A stretch of DNA of 64,000 nt from Pseudomonas orientalis (GTDB lineage: Bacteria; Pseudomonadota; Gammaproteobacteria; Pseudomonadales; Pseudomonadaceae), in NCBI RefSeq assembly GCF_002934065.1, contig NZ_CP018049.1, forward strand, positions 3,966,501-4,030,500. The letters are read 5' to 3'. The notes below the pieces were generated by a model, which made no database searches, was not told the origin of the DNA, and saw only the letters and a list, made by a program, of their open reading frames with translations. The position numbers were made by a program, and so were the translations under genes. Position 1 is the first letter of the stretch. The number at the start of each line of letters is the position of its first letter. This document shows, one piece after another, positions 8,248 through 17,296 of this stretch.

Positions 8248-10812
8248 TCAGGTTGCGGTACCGGCCTTGAATAATTCGCTCATGAGTTCGGTGGCCGCTC
8301 CGTGCCCGAAGACATGCGCGGAGTCACGCTGGGAGGGGTCCAGTGTGCCTTCGCCTCTGATGCTCTGCCCGGTATAAACCAACGTTCCCTCAAGCACTTC
8401 GACTGCGCTGTGATAACCCAAGCCGACCAAAAACGCGCCGGCCCCAGCCGCACGCGCATAACGCTGCTCCTGCTCGGCCGGCGTCAAATCCGACATAGGC
8501 GTGAGCCCGCTACCGTCCCGAGCGGGCAGCGCGCCCACGTATTGATCGCTCGCGCTCACCCCGCGCAGCATGTCCCAGGTCTGCAAAATTTCGGCCGGCG
8601 AGGCTGACATATGCCCGACAAGCGGCTCGGTAGTTTCCTTGACGCGGGCCTTACCGATATCGAAAACCGCCCAGCGATTGTCAGGAATACGCTCGGATGC
8701 AGGCACATTGAGCGCCTTATCCGCCTCCAGCCCGCTGTTATGCACGCCTGCTCGAAAAGGCATGTCGGCAGGTGAATCGAACGCACGGACTTTTCGTTCA
8801 GCGCGCTTGTCCGGACCTACCGCCGCAGAGCCACCGTGCTCGCGCATACGTTGGACAGCGGCGGCATCGGGCACCTCCAGTCCCTGTGTCTGGAGCTGCC
8901 GGTTGAGCGCCGTCATCAGCCCCGGGTCCGCGTTGCCGGGGGTGGTGTAAAACCCGCCGATATCGCCCATCAATGCGATGGCCACCGCTCTATCGGTGGC
9001 GCTTGCCGCACCGCTGCCGGCGCGCGCCAACGCAGCCAGCAAGTCATCGGTTGTTTGTCCCGCCAGCAGCCTGCCTTCCCCCAATAAATGAGCCCCGAGC
9101 AGGTTCTGATGCTGGGGGCTCAGGTTCGAGACCACCCGGTGCAATACGCTGGCGACGCCGGCCAGCTCTTGAGTCAGGACGTCGCTGGGTTTGTAGAGCA
9201 CGTTTCTCGCTGCGACGGTCTGCGCCAGCGCCAACGCTTTGGTGGTCGCCTGAGCGGCCTGGCCCGCCGGGTTGCCATGGGTGATGTGTTGATGCACGGC
9301 GTCCTTGGCCTTGAGCACATCATTGAAGACAGCGGCGTCCCTGGCGGCGTTTTCCAGGGCGCTGTCATTCATGAAAAGCCTATCGCCGATGTGCTCGAAG
9401 CCGGGCCTTCCCGGGAAGGCTTCGAGCAATTTGTCGCGTACAGCCGGATGGCTCAGCGCATATGAAATTTCATCCATCGAATGCCCGCCATCCACGTAAA
9501 TGAACAGCGCGGCTTGAATGGCCAAATAGGTTTCAAGGTCGTCCGGGCGGGTGTTGGCATGCACATCCTTGCAGGCACGCACCGCCCCCTGTTCGATCAC
9601 AATCGAACCCGACGGCCCGTTAACGTAAGTCCCCGTGCCTTTTTCAAACAAGGTCTTCACATAAGAACCCGGCTTGGATGCATCCGGATGCTCGGGATCC
9701 TGCATCTCAAGCCTGTCGGGGCAACGGGTGCTGGCGCCGGCCAGCAACTGGCTCTGGTAATCGCTTTCATATTTGATATTGAAAGGCTCATTCAGGCGCA
9801 AGTCCCGGGGGGTCGCATCGATATTTCGCAAAATACCGACGTTATGACTGTCTGCCTGCCTGAACAAATTACCTTCTCGGGCGTTGAGTTCAATACGGCC
9901 TTTTCCGGGTGCCTTGATGGGATCAAATACGCTGTCCCAATGGCCCGCCGGGAGTTTTGCCGCGACATCCGGCTCATTCCTCAGCGCGTAACTTAAATAA
10001 CGGTGTTTGTAGATATCAAACAAGGCCGTCCTGGCCTCGGGCGAGATATTCAAGGTCTCCAGGGTTTTCTCGGCACGCGTATAGAACCCCTGGAGTTGAT
10101 CCAAACCCTCGATGCTCGTGTCGAAACGCTGGTTCTTCCAAGCCGCCTCGTATTTCTCGAACAACGGCGCAGACGCATAATTGTCCTTGATGTAATTGAC
10201 CTGATTGTTTGAGATAGCGACAAAGGTTTTATAGGTGTCCGGCGAACGGAAATAATCTTGCAGGGCATGCTTGGCATAGTAACTTTCGAACGCGCGCCGC
10301 ACCGGGTCGTTGACCATTTTCAGCCTCATCGAACCGTCGGCTGCGTGCGGCGAGCCGTTGGCGACCAGCTTGGTCAGCTCGGCTCTACGCTGCTCCGGAT
10401 CGATAAGGCCGCGCAGTCGGGTAAGGATCTTCTGGGTTTCGGTTTCAGCCGGCCCCGCGATCCTGAACCTGTTCAAGCCCAGGCTCAGCGCGCCGTCCTT
10501 GATGGACGCCTTGCCCGGCGCGATACGGTCCTGAGAGTGTTTTTCAACGATATCACTGTCAATCACGGCGTTATAAATAGCACCGTTCCTGATTTGCGCG
10601 ACCTGCGGGCCGTCGTACAGAAAACCGACGGGGCGCTCTTGCCCGTCGGCTTTGAGCGTGACTGTGGGCAGGGCATTGGAAGTGACTTCAATAGGTTTGT
10701 TTTTTATGGAGTCGAAGTTCTTCACAAACTCGATATTCTTCAATACCCGATTACCAGCGTTAGCCTGCAATTGGGCCGCCGCGCTGGAGCCGTTATCATT
10801 ATTGATCAGCAT
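8248..10812 (-). CDS. Large unrecognised protein, candidate type III secreted effector
   Basis: 854 residues with no signal peptide and no membrane segment. The N-terminal ~25 residues are rich in Asn, Ser, Ala and Gln, as is usual for type III secretion signals. The rest is soluble, probably mostly helical, with no catalytic motif I recognise; the C-terminal part is Gly/Ala-rich with a GAGAFLVGLGYHS stretch. The reason to call it an effector is the gene 50 bases upstream, a clear InvB/SpaK-type chaperone; such chaperones are normally encoded beside their effector. No secretion apparatus is in the window. Alternative: a bacterial toxin delivered another way. Confidence 0.6.
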   Translation of the reverse strand: MLINNDNGSSAAAQLQANAGNRVLKNIEFVKNFDSIKNKPIEVTSNALPTVTLKADGQERPVGFLYDGPQVAQIRNGAIYNAVIDSDIVEKHSQDRIAPGKASIKDGALSLGLNRFRIAGPAETETQKILTRLRGLIDPEQRRAELTKLVANGSPHAADGSMRLKMVNDPVRRAFESYYAKHALQDYFRSPDTYKTFVAISNNQVNYIKDNYASAPLFEKYEAAWKNQRFDTSIEGLDQLQGFYTRAEKTLETLNISPEARTALFDIYKHRYLSYALRNEPDVAAKLPAGHWDSVFDPIKAPGKGRIELNAREGNLFRQADSHNVGILRNIDATPRDLRLNEPFNIKYESDYQSQLLAGASTRCPDRLEMQDPEHPDASKPGSYVKTLFEKGTGTYVNGPSGSIVIEQGAVRACKDVHANTRPDDLETYLAIQAALFIYVDGGHSMDEISYALSHPAVRDKLLEAFPGRPGFEHIGDRLFMNDSALENAARDAAVFNDVLKAKDAVHQHITHGNPAGQAAQATTKALALAQTVAARNVLYKPSDVLTQELAGVASVLHRVVSNLSPQHQNLLGAHLLGEGRLLAGQTTDDLLAALARAGSGAASATDRAVAIALMGDIGGFYTTPGNADPGLMTALNRQLQTQGLEVPDAAAVQRMREHGGSAAVGPDKRAERKVRAFDSPADMPFRAGVHNSGLEADKALNVPASERIPDNRWAVFDIGKARVKETTEPLVGHMSASPAEILQTWDMLRGVSASDQYVGALPARDGSGLTPMSDLTPAEQEQRYARAAGAGAFLVGLGYHSAVEVLEGTLVYTGQSIRGEGTLDPSQRDSAHVFGHGAATELMSELFKAGTAT

Positions 10813-10861
10813 AGTGGTTGCCTCTACCTTTGAATAAGGTGGCGAGCGTCGTTGCGACGGT

Positions 10862-11263
10862 TTATTTGAAAATACTGTGCAGCGATGTCATCAGGTTGAA
10901 AAAACCATCCAACGCAATCTGCAGTGTTTTGGCCGACCCCGTGCACGCATCGTCCAGCAGCGCTTTAACTTCGTAACCGCGCAGACCTTTGCCCAACACC
11001 GGCTGGCCGGTCACCACCGATGGCAATGCGTGTTGCAGGGAAAGCAGCAGTTTTTCCGCATGGATATTCAGCGTGGCGCTGTTCAGATTTTTCAACTCAC
11101 TCCACATCCACACCCCATGACGGTCGGCAGTGAGCATGATCGGGCTGATCGTTTTAAAGTTAAGCGCGATCGAGGAGTGGCGATCAAAGGAGCCGAGGCG
11201 TTCCTGGGGTACGCCAAGGTCCAACAAGGTTTCGCGGAGTGTTTTCGCAATATCAGAACTCAC
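10862..11263 (-). CDS. Type III secretion chaperone, InvB/SpaK family
   Basis: A 133-residue acidic cytoplasmic protein. Compared from memory with Salmonella InvB it lines up along its length: DIAKTLRETL near the start, FDRHSSIALNF (InvB: IDSHSTIVLDL), VWMWSEL (InvB: VWIWAQL), and EVKALLDD followed by LDGFFNLMTSL near the end. InvB-family proteins are class IB chaperones that bind the N-terminal ~100 residues of effectors such as SipA and keep them secretion-competent. It lies 49 bases upstream of the 854-residue gene, which is then its likely client. The pair appears isolated from any needle-complex genes. Confidence 0.75.
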   Translation of the reverse strand: MSSDIAKTLRETLLDLGVPQERLGSFDRHSSIALNFKTISPIMLTADRHGVWMWSELKNLNSATLNIHAEKLLLSLQHALPSVVTGQPVLGKGLRGYEVKALLDDACTGSAKTLQIALDGFFNLMTSLHSIFK

Positions 11264-11422
11264 AGCCTATCCCCTCAGCGTAAGCAGCCTTGCTTCTGGA
11301 GTTATAACTGGCGTCCCTGAGTTATCCGTTGGCGCCCTGCTCAGCGAACGTGAGACAGGCGAGAGATGAGTGGCGGCCGTCCACGAACAGTTCCATTGGG
11401 CAATAGCTGCGCGATTTGCCTA

Positions 11423-13156
11423 TCAGCCCGCCTGCACCATCATTTGCCACAACGAAGCCCCAACGCCGGTGATGCTCTCGCCGGCAATAAGACCGGCCGC
11501 CGCGGTAATTGCAAAACGTTCGGTGAGACGTGGCCGACGACAGCTGACCAGCCAGGTCAGCACCGCTCCCAAAGCCATCATCAGCGAAATGGACGCCGGC
11601 AGTACAAACGCCAATCCCAGGGCGGCGGCGCTGGGCAGGTAGCGCGCGCGATGCGCAGACAAGGTGCTGTCGAGCACACCCAGCAACACGCCGATCAAGC
11701 CCGCGATGGCGATGGCCCAGCGAATGCTCGGCGATAACGAGTCCAGCCCGTGGGTCAGGGTTTGCGCCACCGCTTTCCAGGTGGCGACGGCCGGGGCCGG
11801 CCATTGTTCGGTGAGGAGCATGGTCTGTGGGTCGGGAATCAGCGCCAGATAGGCGAATACGCCGACGATACTGCCGACAAAAATCCCCAGGATCTGCGCG
11901 ATCACTTGCTTGTGAGGCGTGGCGCCAATCGCCTTGCCGACCTTGAAGTCATTCATCAAGTCCGTGCACTGCCCGGCCGAACCGCCGGCCGTGTTGGCGC
12001 TCATCAGGTTGATCGGCACCTGCCCCGGCGCGACGATGCCGAAGCTCAGCTGGGACAATTGCCCAATTGCGCCAATCGGCGGAATGCCGGTGGCGCCCAC
12101 CACCCGCGCGGCCACGGCGGCCAGGCAGATGGCCAGGGGGATGGTGAGCAGCGCCATCCACGGGTTGATGCCGAACAACAACGCCTGCAGGCTCACGACC
12201 AGGATGATCGCCAGGGCAAACCCGGCAGCCGGGCCCCGTTTCGGCAGGGTCCAGGGCGTGCCGCCGTCCGCGCGGGTGGTTCGGTGCAATCCCCACAAGC
12301 GAATCGCCAGGGACGCCAGGGTAGAACAGACCATCAAGCTCACGCCGGGCCACAGCAGCCACTCCACCAGTGCGGCGAATTGCGGCCCGCTGCTGCCCGG
12401 CGCAACGTGCACCAGCCCGTGCGCCAACAGCCAGGGCCCCAGCCCGCCCCAGGCCAGCAAGGCGCCGAGCAGCAAGGTCAGGCCCACGCGCAGGCCGATG
12501 ATGCCGCCAAAACCGAGCAGCAACAGCGACGGGTCAGTGGTAAACGTCAGGCGTTCCAACTGGGCCGTCGGCGACCAACGCGGCAACGCCCACAGGAAGG
12601 TGTCCACCCACTTGACCAACCCCGACAGCAACGCCGCGCCGAGCAGCACTTTCAAGCGAGTCGCCGCTTCGCGACCGTGGTTGTAGATATGCAGCAGGGT
12701 CTCCAGGGTGGCCATGCCTTCGGGAAACTTCAACGCCTTGTCGTTGAGCAACGAGGGCCGCAGGTACCACGCGATCCAGATCCCCAGGAAGCTCACGGAA
12801 AACACCCAGGCGATCATCGGGATCGCCTCCAGCTGGTTGCCCGTGAGCAAGGTGTAGGCCGGGATGGGCGCGACCAGCCCACCGGAAATGATCGACGCCG
12901 CGGCCGAGGCGACAGTCTGGTTGATATTGCTTTCGTGCAGCGTCCACGGCAATGGCGCAGCAGAGCGTTTGGCCAGGCCCTGCCAGATCGCGTAGCCGAT
13001 CAGCAACGCGATGATCGACATGTTGAACGACCAGCCGATCTTGAGGCCGGCGTACACATTGGACGGCGTGAGCAGGATACCGAGCAGGATCCCGGTGATG
13101 ACCGCGCGCAGGCTGAGTTCACGTTCTACGGGAGTGATTGCCGAGGTGGGGTGCAT
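11423..13156 (-). CDS. OPT family oligopeptide transporter
   Basis: An inner-membrane protein of 577 residues with about 14-15 hydrophobic segments, starting at the ATG at 13156 (AAGGAA six bases upstream). The N-terminal GILLGILLTPSNVYAGLKIGWSFN stretch and the later NLMSANTAGGSAGQCTDLMNDFKVG block are hallmarks of the bacterial OPT family, which includes peptide and metal-siderophore importers. Energy is taken from the proton gradient. It is not clearly in an operon; the chaperone gene begins 160 bases downstream on the same strand. Substrate unknown. Confidence 0.85.
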   Translation of the reverse strand: MHPTSAITPVERELSLRAVITGILLGILLTPSNVYAGLKIGWSFNMSIIALLIGYAIWQGLAKRSAAPLPWTLHESNINQTVASAAASIISGGLVAPIPAYTLLTGNQLEAIPMIAWVFSVSFLGIWIAWYLRPSLLNDKALKFPEGMATLETLLHIYNHGREAATRLKVLLGAALLSGLVKWVDTFLWALPRWSPTAQLERLTFTTDPSLLLLGFGGIIGLRVGLTLLLGALLAWGGLGPWLLAHGLVHVAPGSSGPQFAALVEWLLWPGVSLMVCSTLASLAIRLWGLHRTTRADGGTPWTLPKRGPAAGFALAIILVVSLQALLFGINPWMALLTIPLAICLAAVAARVVGATGIPPIGAIGQLSQLSFGIVAPGQVPINLMSANTAGGSAGQCTDLMNDFKVGKAIGATPHKQVIAQILGIFVGSIVGVFAYLALIPDPQTMLLTEQWPAPAVATWKAVAQTLTHGLDSLSPSIRWAIAIAGLIGVLLGVLDSTLSAHRARYLPSAAALGLAFVLPASISLMMALGAVLTWLVSCRRPRLTERFAITAAAGLIAGESITGVGASLWQMMVQAG

Positions 13157-13246
13157 GCAGATTCCTTTCGACGAAAAACAGTGCCACCTCATAAGTGAGC
13201 GCTGAAAGGCTCGAAGGTTCATCGATGCGGCTTGCCCGGTAGTCAT

Positions 13247-13368
13247 AGGTGTCTACACGACGCTGTAGTGCCCAACGCTAACCACGACGATGCGAAGCGA
13301 GCCGCTCTTGATCTGGCTTTTGATCTTGATCTCAGGCGCCCCGTTAAACCACGCTGGCCGAACGCAGA
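13247..13368. repeat. Dispersed ~125-bp repeat, copy 1
   Basis: This stretch is strongly similar, in the same orientation, to 21951-22084. Both contain an inverted CTACA...TGTAG, then CCCAACGCTAACC, then several TGATCTTGATC-like units, then a nearly identical 40-base block ending at GGCCGAACGCAG. It is non-coding and lies in a 330-bp gene-free stretch rich in repeats. Copies in direct orientation 8.7 kb apart could recombine. Confidence 0.75.
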
Positions 13369-13439
13369 CTTAAATCCGTGGGTAACCCGGCAGGATGCCG
13401 GGTTAGCCGCACTGGGCAAGGGATGACCCATTGCGGCGG

Positions 13440-13481
13440 CCTAGAGGACGCCATCGGGGGCCTAGAGGACGCCATCGGGGG
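13440..13481. repeat. Tandem 21-bp duplication
   Basis: A 21-bp unit (beginning CCTAGAGGACGCC and ending in a run of G) occurs twice back-to-back, at 13440-13460 and 13461-13481. The second unit merges into the REP palindrome that follows, so the duplication probably arose by slippage at the REP edge. Confidence 0.8.
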
Positions 13482-13497
13482 CAAGCCCCCTCCCACA
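13471..13497 (+). repeat. REP element
   Basis: The palindromic core GGGGGCAAGCCCCC is followed by TCCCACA, the usual form of the REP elements of fluorescent pseudomonads. The same motif occurs at 13542-13568 and 22163-22190. Confidence 0.8.
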
Positions 13498-13541
13498 TTT
13501 GGACCGAGGTGTATCAGCTGGATAACCGTTGGCTGACAGGC

Positions 13542-13568
13542 GCCATCGGGAGCAAGCCCCCTCCCACA
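13542..13568 (+). repeat. REP element
   Basis: A variant of the same REP sequence (GGGAGCAAGCCCCC core followed by TCCCACA), directly oriented with the copy 71 bases upstream. It ends just before the stop of the glutathione transferase gene and may protect that transcript's 3' end. Confidence 0.75.
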
Positions 13569-13574
13569 CTGAAT

Positions 13575-14201
13575 TCATTTAGCAAACGCGTACTCGCCGC
13601 CCTGCTCCACCGCCTTGCGATAAGCCGGTCGCTGCTGAAGCCTGTCCACCCACGCCGCAAGGTTCGGATACGCCTGCAACTTGCCCTGGGCCTTGGCGAT
13701 TTCGCCGATAAAGCTCATCTGAATGTCCGCCCCCGTCAGTTCGTCACCCACCAGATACGGCGTTTGCCCAAGCACGTCATTAAGGTGGCCGAGGTAGTTG
13801 GCCAACTCCGATTCAATGCGCGGGTGCAGCGGCGCGCCGGCTTCACCCAGGCGCCCGACGTAGAGGTTGAGCATCAGCGGCAGCATGGCCGAGCCTTCGG
13901 CAAAATGCAGCCATTGCACGTAATCGTCGTAGGTGGCGCTGGCCGGATCGGGTTGCAGCCGTCCCTTGCCGTGACGACGAATCAGGTAATCGATAATGGC
14001 CGCCGACTCAATCAATACGCGGGCCCCGTCCTCGATCACTGGCGATTTGCCCAAGGGATGAATCGCCTTGAGCTCGGGTGGCGCGAGGTTGGTTTTCGGG
14101 TCGCGCTGGTAGCGCTTGATTTGGTAAGGCAGGCCCAACTCCTCCAGCAGCCAGAGGATGCGCTGGGAGCGCGAATTGTTAAGGTGATGGACGGTAATCA
14201 T
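13575..14201 (-). CDS. Glutathione S-transferase
   Basis: A cytosolic protein of 208 residues, the usual GST length. The N-terminal thioredoxin-like domain shows NNSRSQRILWLLEELGLPY, with the catalytic Ser/Asn region at residues 8-11, the conserved cis-Pro (KSPVIED) and the glutathione-binding ES pair (LIESAAIIDYL). The all-helical C-terminal domain has the GDELTGADIQMSF N-capping box. It conjugates glutathione to electrophiles; the class and substrate are not determinable. Apparently monocistronic, with REP elements just downstream. Confidence 0.85.
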   Translation of the reverse strand: MITVHHLNNSRSQRILWLLEELGLPYQIKRYQRDPKTNLAPPELKAIHPLGKSPVIEDGARVLIESAAIIDYLIRRHGKGRLQPDPASATYDDYVQWLHFAEGSAMLPLMLNLYVGRLGEAGAPLHPRIESELANYLGHLNDVLGQTPYLVGDELTGADIQMSFIGEIAKAQGKLQAYPNLAAWVDRLQQRPAYRKAVEQGGEYAFAK

Positions 14202-14268
14202 AGGGGAGCAGCTCCATTGGGATTAAGGAGAAGACTACACGACCGCAGTGGAGTGCCCTGAATTCGCC

Positions 14269-16326
14269 TCATCCCAATCGAAACCGCGCCGTGTTGTCGC
14301 TCAACGCCCGGCTGCCCTGGCGCAGGCTGTCGGCCGCCTGATTGACCGCCCGTGCGCCGTCAAGCAGACGCCCGGCCGCCTGGTCGACCTGCTGGATATT
14401 GCCGCTCACTTCGTCCGCCGTCGCAGCCTGTTCTTCCACGGCGGCGGCGATGTGCGCCAAAGTGTCGGTGACGTGCTGCACGGCACCGGCAATTTCCCCC
14501 AGGCGCGTGCCCAGGCCGGTGACGGATTCGGCATCGGTGAGCGCCTGCTCGCACGCGGCGCCCATCAGGCTGACGGCCTGACTGACCGTGGCGCGCAGGC
14601 TGTCCACCGTGCCGGCGATCTGCGCAGTGGACGCCTGGGTGCGTTGCGACAGGCTGCGCACCTCATCGGCGACCACAGCAAACCCTCGGCCTTGCTCACC
14701 CGCGCGGGCGGCTTCGATGGCGGCGTTGAGGGCCAGCAGGTTGGTCTGTTCGGCAATGCCGCGAATGGTGTCGACCACCGATTGAATCTGCTGGCCCTGC
14801 TGGCTGACCTGTTCCAGGGCATTGGCGGTGTCGCTCAGGCGCTGGTTGAGTTGCTGGATACTGGCGGTGGTGCGCTGGCTGTCGCGGCTGCTGTCTTCGG
14901 CGATACGGCGGGTGTGCCGGGCGCTGTCGGCCGCCTGCTCGCAGCTTTTGGCAACGCCCAGGGAAGTGGCGGCCAATTGGGTGGCGGCCGCAGCAATCTG
15001 GCTGATCTGGTGTCGCTGGTCTTCGACGTCGGTGAGGGTGCTGCCCGATTGCGCGCTGAGGGTCAGCACGGTGGCGCCCAGTTGCTCGGTCTCATGATTG
15101 ACCCCAAGCAGGCTGGTGCGCAGTTGCACCACGGCCACATTGAGCGCCGTGCTGATGGCGGCGAGTTCGTCGCGCCCCTGCACCGCCACTTCGACGTGCA
15201 GGTTACCGTCACGCAGGGACTCGGCGAGCGTGGTGATGCCACTGGCGCTGCGACGGATCGAGGCTTGCAGGCAGATGAACAGGTACAGCGCCGCCAACGC
15301 CAACAGGCTGAACGTGGCCGCCACGGGAATGAAGTGCTGCAACGATTGCTCGCGGTAGTAACTCAAGCGTGCATCGAGCGAGTGCAGCGACTGGCTGCGC
15401 AGCGCACCCAATGCCGCGAGCATGGCGTCGACACTTTGATCGAACGCAGCGCTGTCGAGCTTGATGGTGCCGCCGAATACGCCGTCGTCGAGGGTTTTGA
15501 GTTCGCTGTCCAGGCGTTGCAGGCTGGCGTCGTATTGTTCGGTCCAGGGTTCAAGGCCGGGGTATTGCTTGGCCTTCAGCGCAGTGGCAGCCTTGACCAA
15601 CTGGTCCCGCGCATCGCCGATGCGGCCGCGCAGGTCACGCATCTGCAAGCGGCTTTGCAGGGTGAACTGGCCCGAGGCAATGGAGGATTGGCCGACGCTG
15701 GCCGTACGGCCGATACGCTCGATCAGGTCCGGTGTGTGCTGGCTGGACATCTGCATCAGCAGGTAGGTTTCCAGCCAGGGATCGAGGATCAGGCCGGCGT
15801 CCAGGGTGATCTGTTCGCGCAGCGACTGCATCGCGGTCAGGGCGGCGGTGAAACGATCGTAGCCATCCGGCCACCAGCCGACGGTGCGCAGGGCCTGGGT
15901 GTCCATGCCCTTGACCGCGGCCTGCAGCGTGTCGAAGCGCGCCTGGGTAGCGGCGCTGGCGTGATGGGTCTTGAGGGCGTCTCCCAGGGTTTGCAGGCCT
16001 TGCTGAATCAGCGGGCTGCCCGCATCCACCTTGGCCATCGCGGCCTGGGCGGCAGGGGTCGGCGTATGCAGGATATCCAGGGCTTTCCAACGGGCGGCCA
16101 GGTTGCGCTGGGCGCTCAGTTGCCCATCGAGCAGGTCCAGCGCCAACAGCTGGCGCACGCCGGACTGTTCGCTGGAAATCACCGCGAGTTTGTCGTGGTA
16201 GTCCTGGCCGATCATCCACAGGCTGCCGGCGAGCGGCAGCATGAATAGCAGGAACAGCACCTGGAACTTACGCGCGAAACCGAACCGCCCGAGCAGACGG
16301 ATACCGGGTGATAAAAGTCTTTGCAT
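14269..16326 (-). CDS. Methyl-accepting chemotaxis protein
   Basis: 685 residues: TM1 at about residues 20-38, a long helical periplasmic domain of about 290 residues, TM2 near 330-350, a HAMP-like linker and a cytoplasmic signalling domain. The conserved hairpin tip (IRGIAEQTNLLALNAAIEAARAGEQGRGFAVVADEVRSL, positions around 515-555) is intact. It should bind a ligand in the periplasm and control CheA. The ligand-binding region is unlike PAS or Cache domains and looks all-helical, so it may be a double four-helix-bundle sensor. No ligand can be assigned from neighbours. Confidence 0.9.
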   Translation of the reverse strand: MQRLLSPGIRLLGRFGFARKFQVLFLLFMLPLAGSLWMIGQDYHDKLAVISSEQSGVRQLLALDLLDGQLSAQRNLAARWKALDILHTPTPAAQAAMAKVDAGSPLIQQGLQTLGDALKTHHASAATQARFDTLQAAVKGMDTQALRTVGWWPDGYDRFTAALTAMQSLREQITLDAGLILDPWLETYLLMQMSSQHTPDLIERIGRTASVGQSSIASGQFTLQSRLQMRDLRGRIGDARDQLVKAATALKAKQYPGLEPWTEQYDASLQRLDSELKTLDDGVFGGTIKLDSAAFDQSVDAMLAALGALRSQSLHSLDARLSYYREQSLQHFIPVAATFSLLALAALYLFICLQASIRRSASGITTLAESLRDGNLHVEVAVQGRDELAAISTALNVAVVQLRTSLLGVNHETEQLGATVLTLSAQSGSTLTDVEDQRHQISQIAAAATQLAATSLGVAKSCEQAADSARHTRRIAEDSSRDSQRTTASIQQLNQRLSDTANALEQVSQQGQQIQSVVDTIRGIAEQTNLLALNAAIEAARAGEQGRGFAVVADEVRSLSQRTQASTAQIAGTVDSLRATVSQAVSLMGAACEQALTDAESVTGLGTRLGEIAGAVQHVTDTLAHIAAAVEEQAATADEVSGNIQQVDQAAGRLLDGARAVNQAADSLRQGSRALSDNTARFRLG

Positions 16327-16587
16327 GCCCTACGAACTCCCCTGAACAACCCCACACTTCACAGCCGGGAATGACTACCGGCAAAATGCCATGTCATTGA
16401 TTACTCTGGCTCAAGCAAGATCTGGGCCGTGAGATACAAGCGTGACGACACGTGCGATGGCGCTAAGAAACCTTTGATCAGTGCGCGAAAATGGGGCGAA
16501 AGCACTCATTATCGGGCGCGCGCCTGTAACCGCCGGGGACACGGCGCGACGCGGGAGAGGTCGAGCGCTGACAATCAAGAACGATCT

Positions 16588-17283
16588 TCAGGTCAGCAGT
16601 TGAGTGATCCACTGAATTTCCCGGGCGATCCCGTGGACTTTCTCTTCCGGCACCGACTGCCTGGCTTTCTCGAAACTGGCCAGGGTCTTTTGTTTCTGCT
16701 GCAGCAAGCGCTGCCACTTCGCCACGAACGCGGGACTGCGCGCCAGCAACTGCAGCGGTCCGAAATACAGCTGTTGTTCGGTGTAGGACACAGGCCCGGT
16801 CGGTTCGGCGACGATGATTTCGTAGTAGAAGCGGTTCTCGTGCAGCAGCTCTTCGCCCACGATGCGGTAGCCGTTGTGCATCAACCAGTGGCGCAACGGA
16901 TACTCGCCGCCATTGGGTTGCAGGACCAGGCGCTCCTGGCCATTCAACCGCGCCTTGCCGTTGTCGAGAATGTCACGAATGGTCTCGCCGCCCATGCCGC
17001 ACAGACTGACGGCCGTGATGGCGTCGCCCGACTTGATGGCCGCCAGACCATCGGCCAGGCGCACGCTGATGTGCGCTTCAAGGCCGTTGTCGCGCACGGT
17101 GCGCCGGGCCGCATGAAAGGGCGTGGTTGCAGCCTCCCCCGCCACCGCGCCGGCAATCACGCCACGCCGCATCAGCGCCACCGGCAAGTAGCCATGGTCC
17201 GAGCCGATATCGGCCAGGCGCGCGCCGGCCGGCACGTGCGCCGCCACGCGCTCCAGACGCAGGGACAATGTGTGTGGGTTCAA
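16588..17283 (-). CDS. trmK: tRNA (adenine22-N1)-methyltransferase TrmK
   Basis: A cytoplasmic SAM-dependent methyltransferase of 231 residues. Motif I is ADIGSDHGYLP (near residues 24-34) and motif IV-like SLCGMGGETI follows near 95; PNGGEYPLRHWL and NRFYYEIIVAE are further TrmK-family stretches. The family methylates N1 of A22 in tRNA. It ends 14 bases from the next gene's stop region on the same strand, downstream of the GntR regulator, but shares no obvious function with it. Confidence 0.85.
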   Translation of the reverse strand: MNPHTLSLRLERVAAHVPAGARLADIGSDHGYLPVALMRRGVIAGAVAGEAATTPFHAARRTVRDNGLEAHISVRLADGLAAIKSGDAITAVSLCGMGGETIRDILDNGKARLNGQERLVLQPNGGEYPLRHWLMHNGYRIVGEELLHENRFYYEIIVAEPTGPVSYTEQQLYFGPLQLLARSPAFVAKWQRLLQQKQKTLASFEKARQSVPEEKVHGIAREIQWITQLLT

Positions 17284-17296
17284 CGCGGGTTCCTTT

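Noticed and set aside
11378..11404. GGAAC and CCAC boxes resembling an Hrp promoter before the type III chaperone gene
   Set aside because: On the minus strand GGAACT and CCACTCA are present, but the spacer is about 12 bases instead of the required 15-17.
11750..13198. Long plus-strand frame (482 residues) opposite the OPT transporter
   Set aside because: It is rich in Arg, Gln, His and Gly with no domain, as expected for the antisense of a GC-rich membrane-protein gene; the minus-strand OPT protein is unmistakable.
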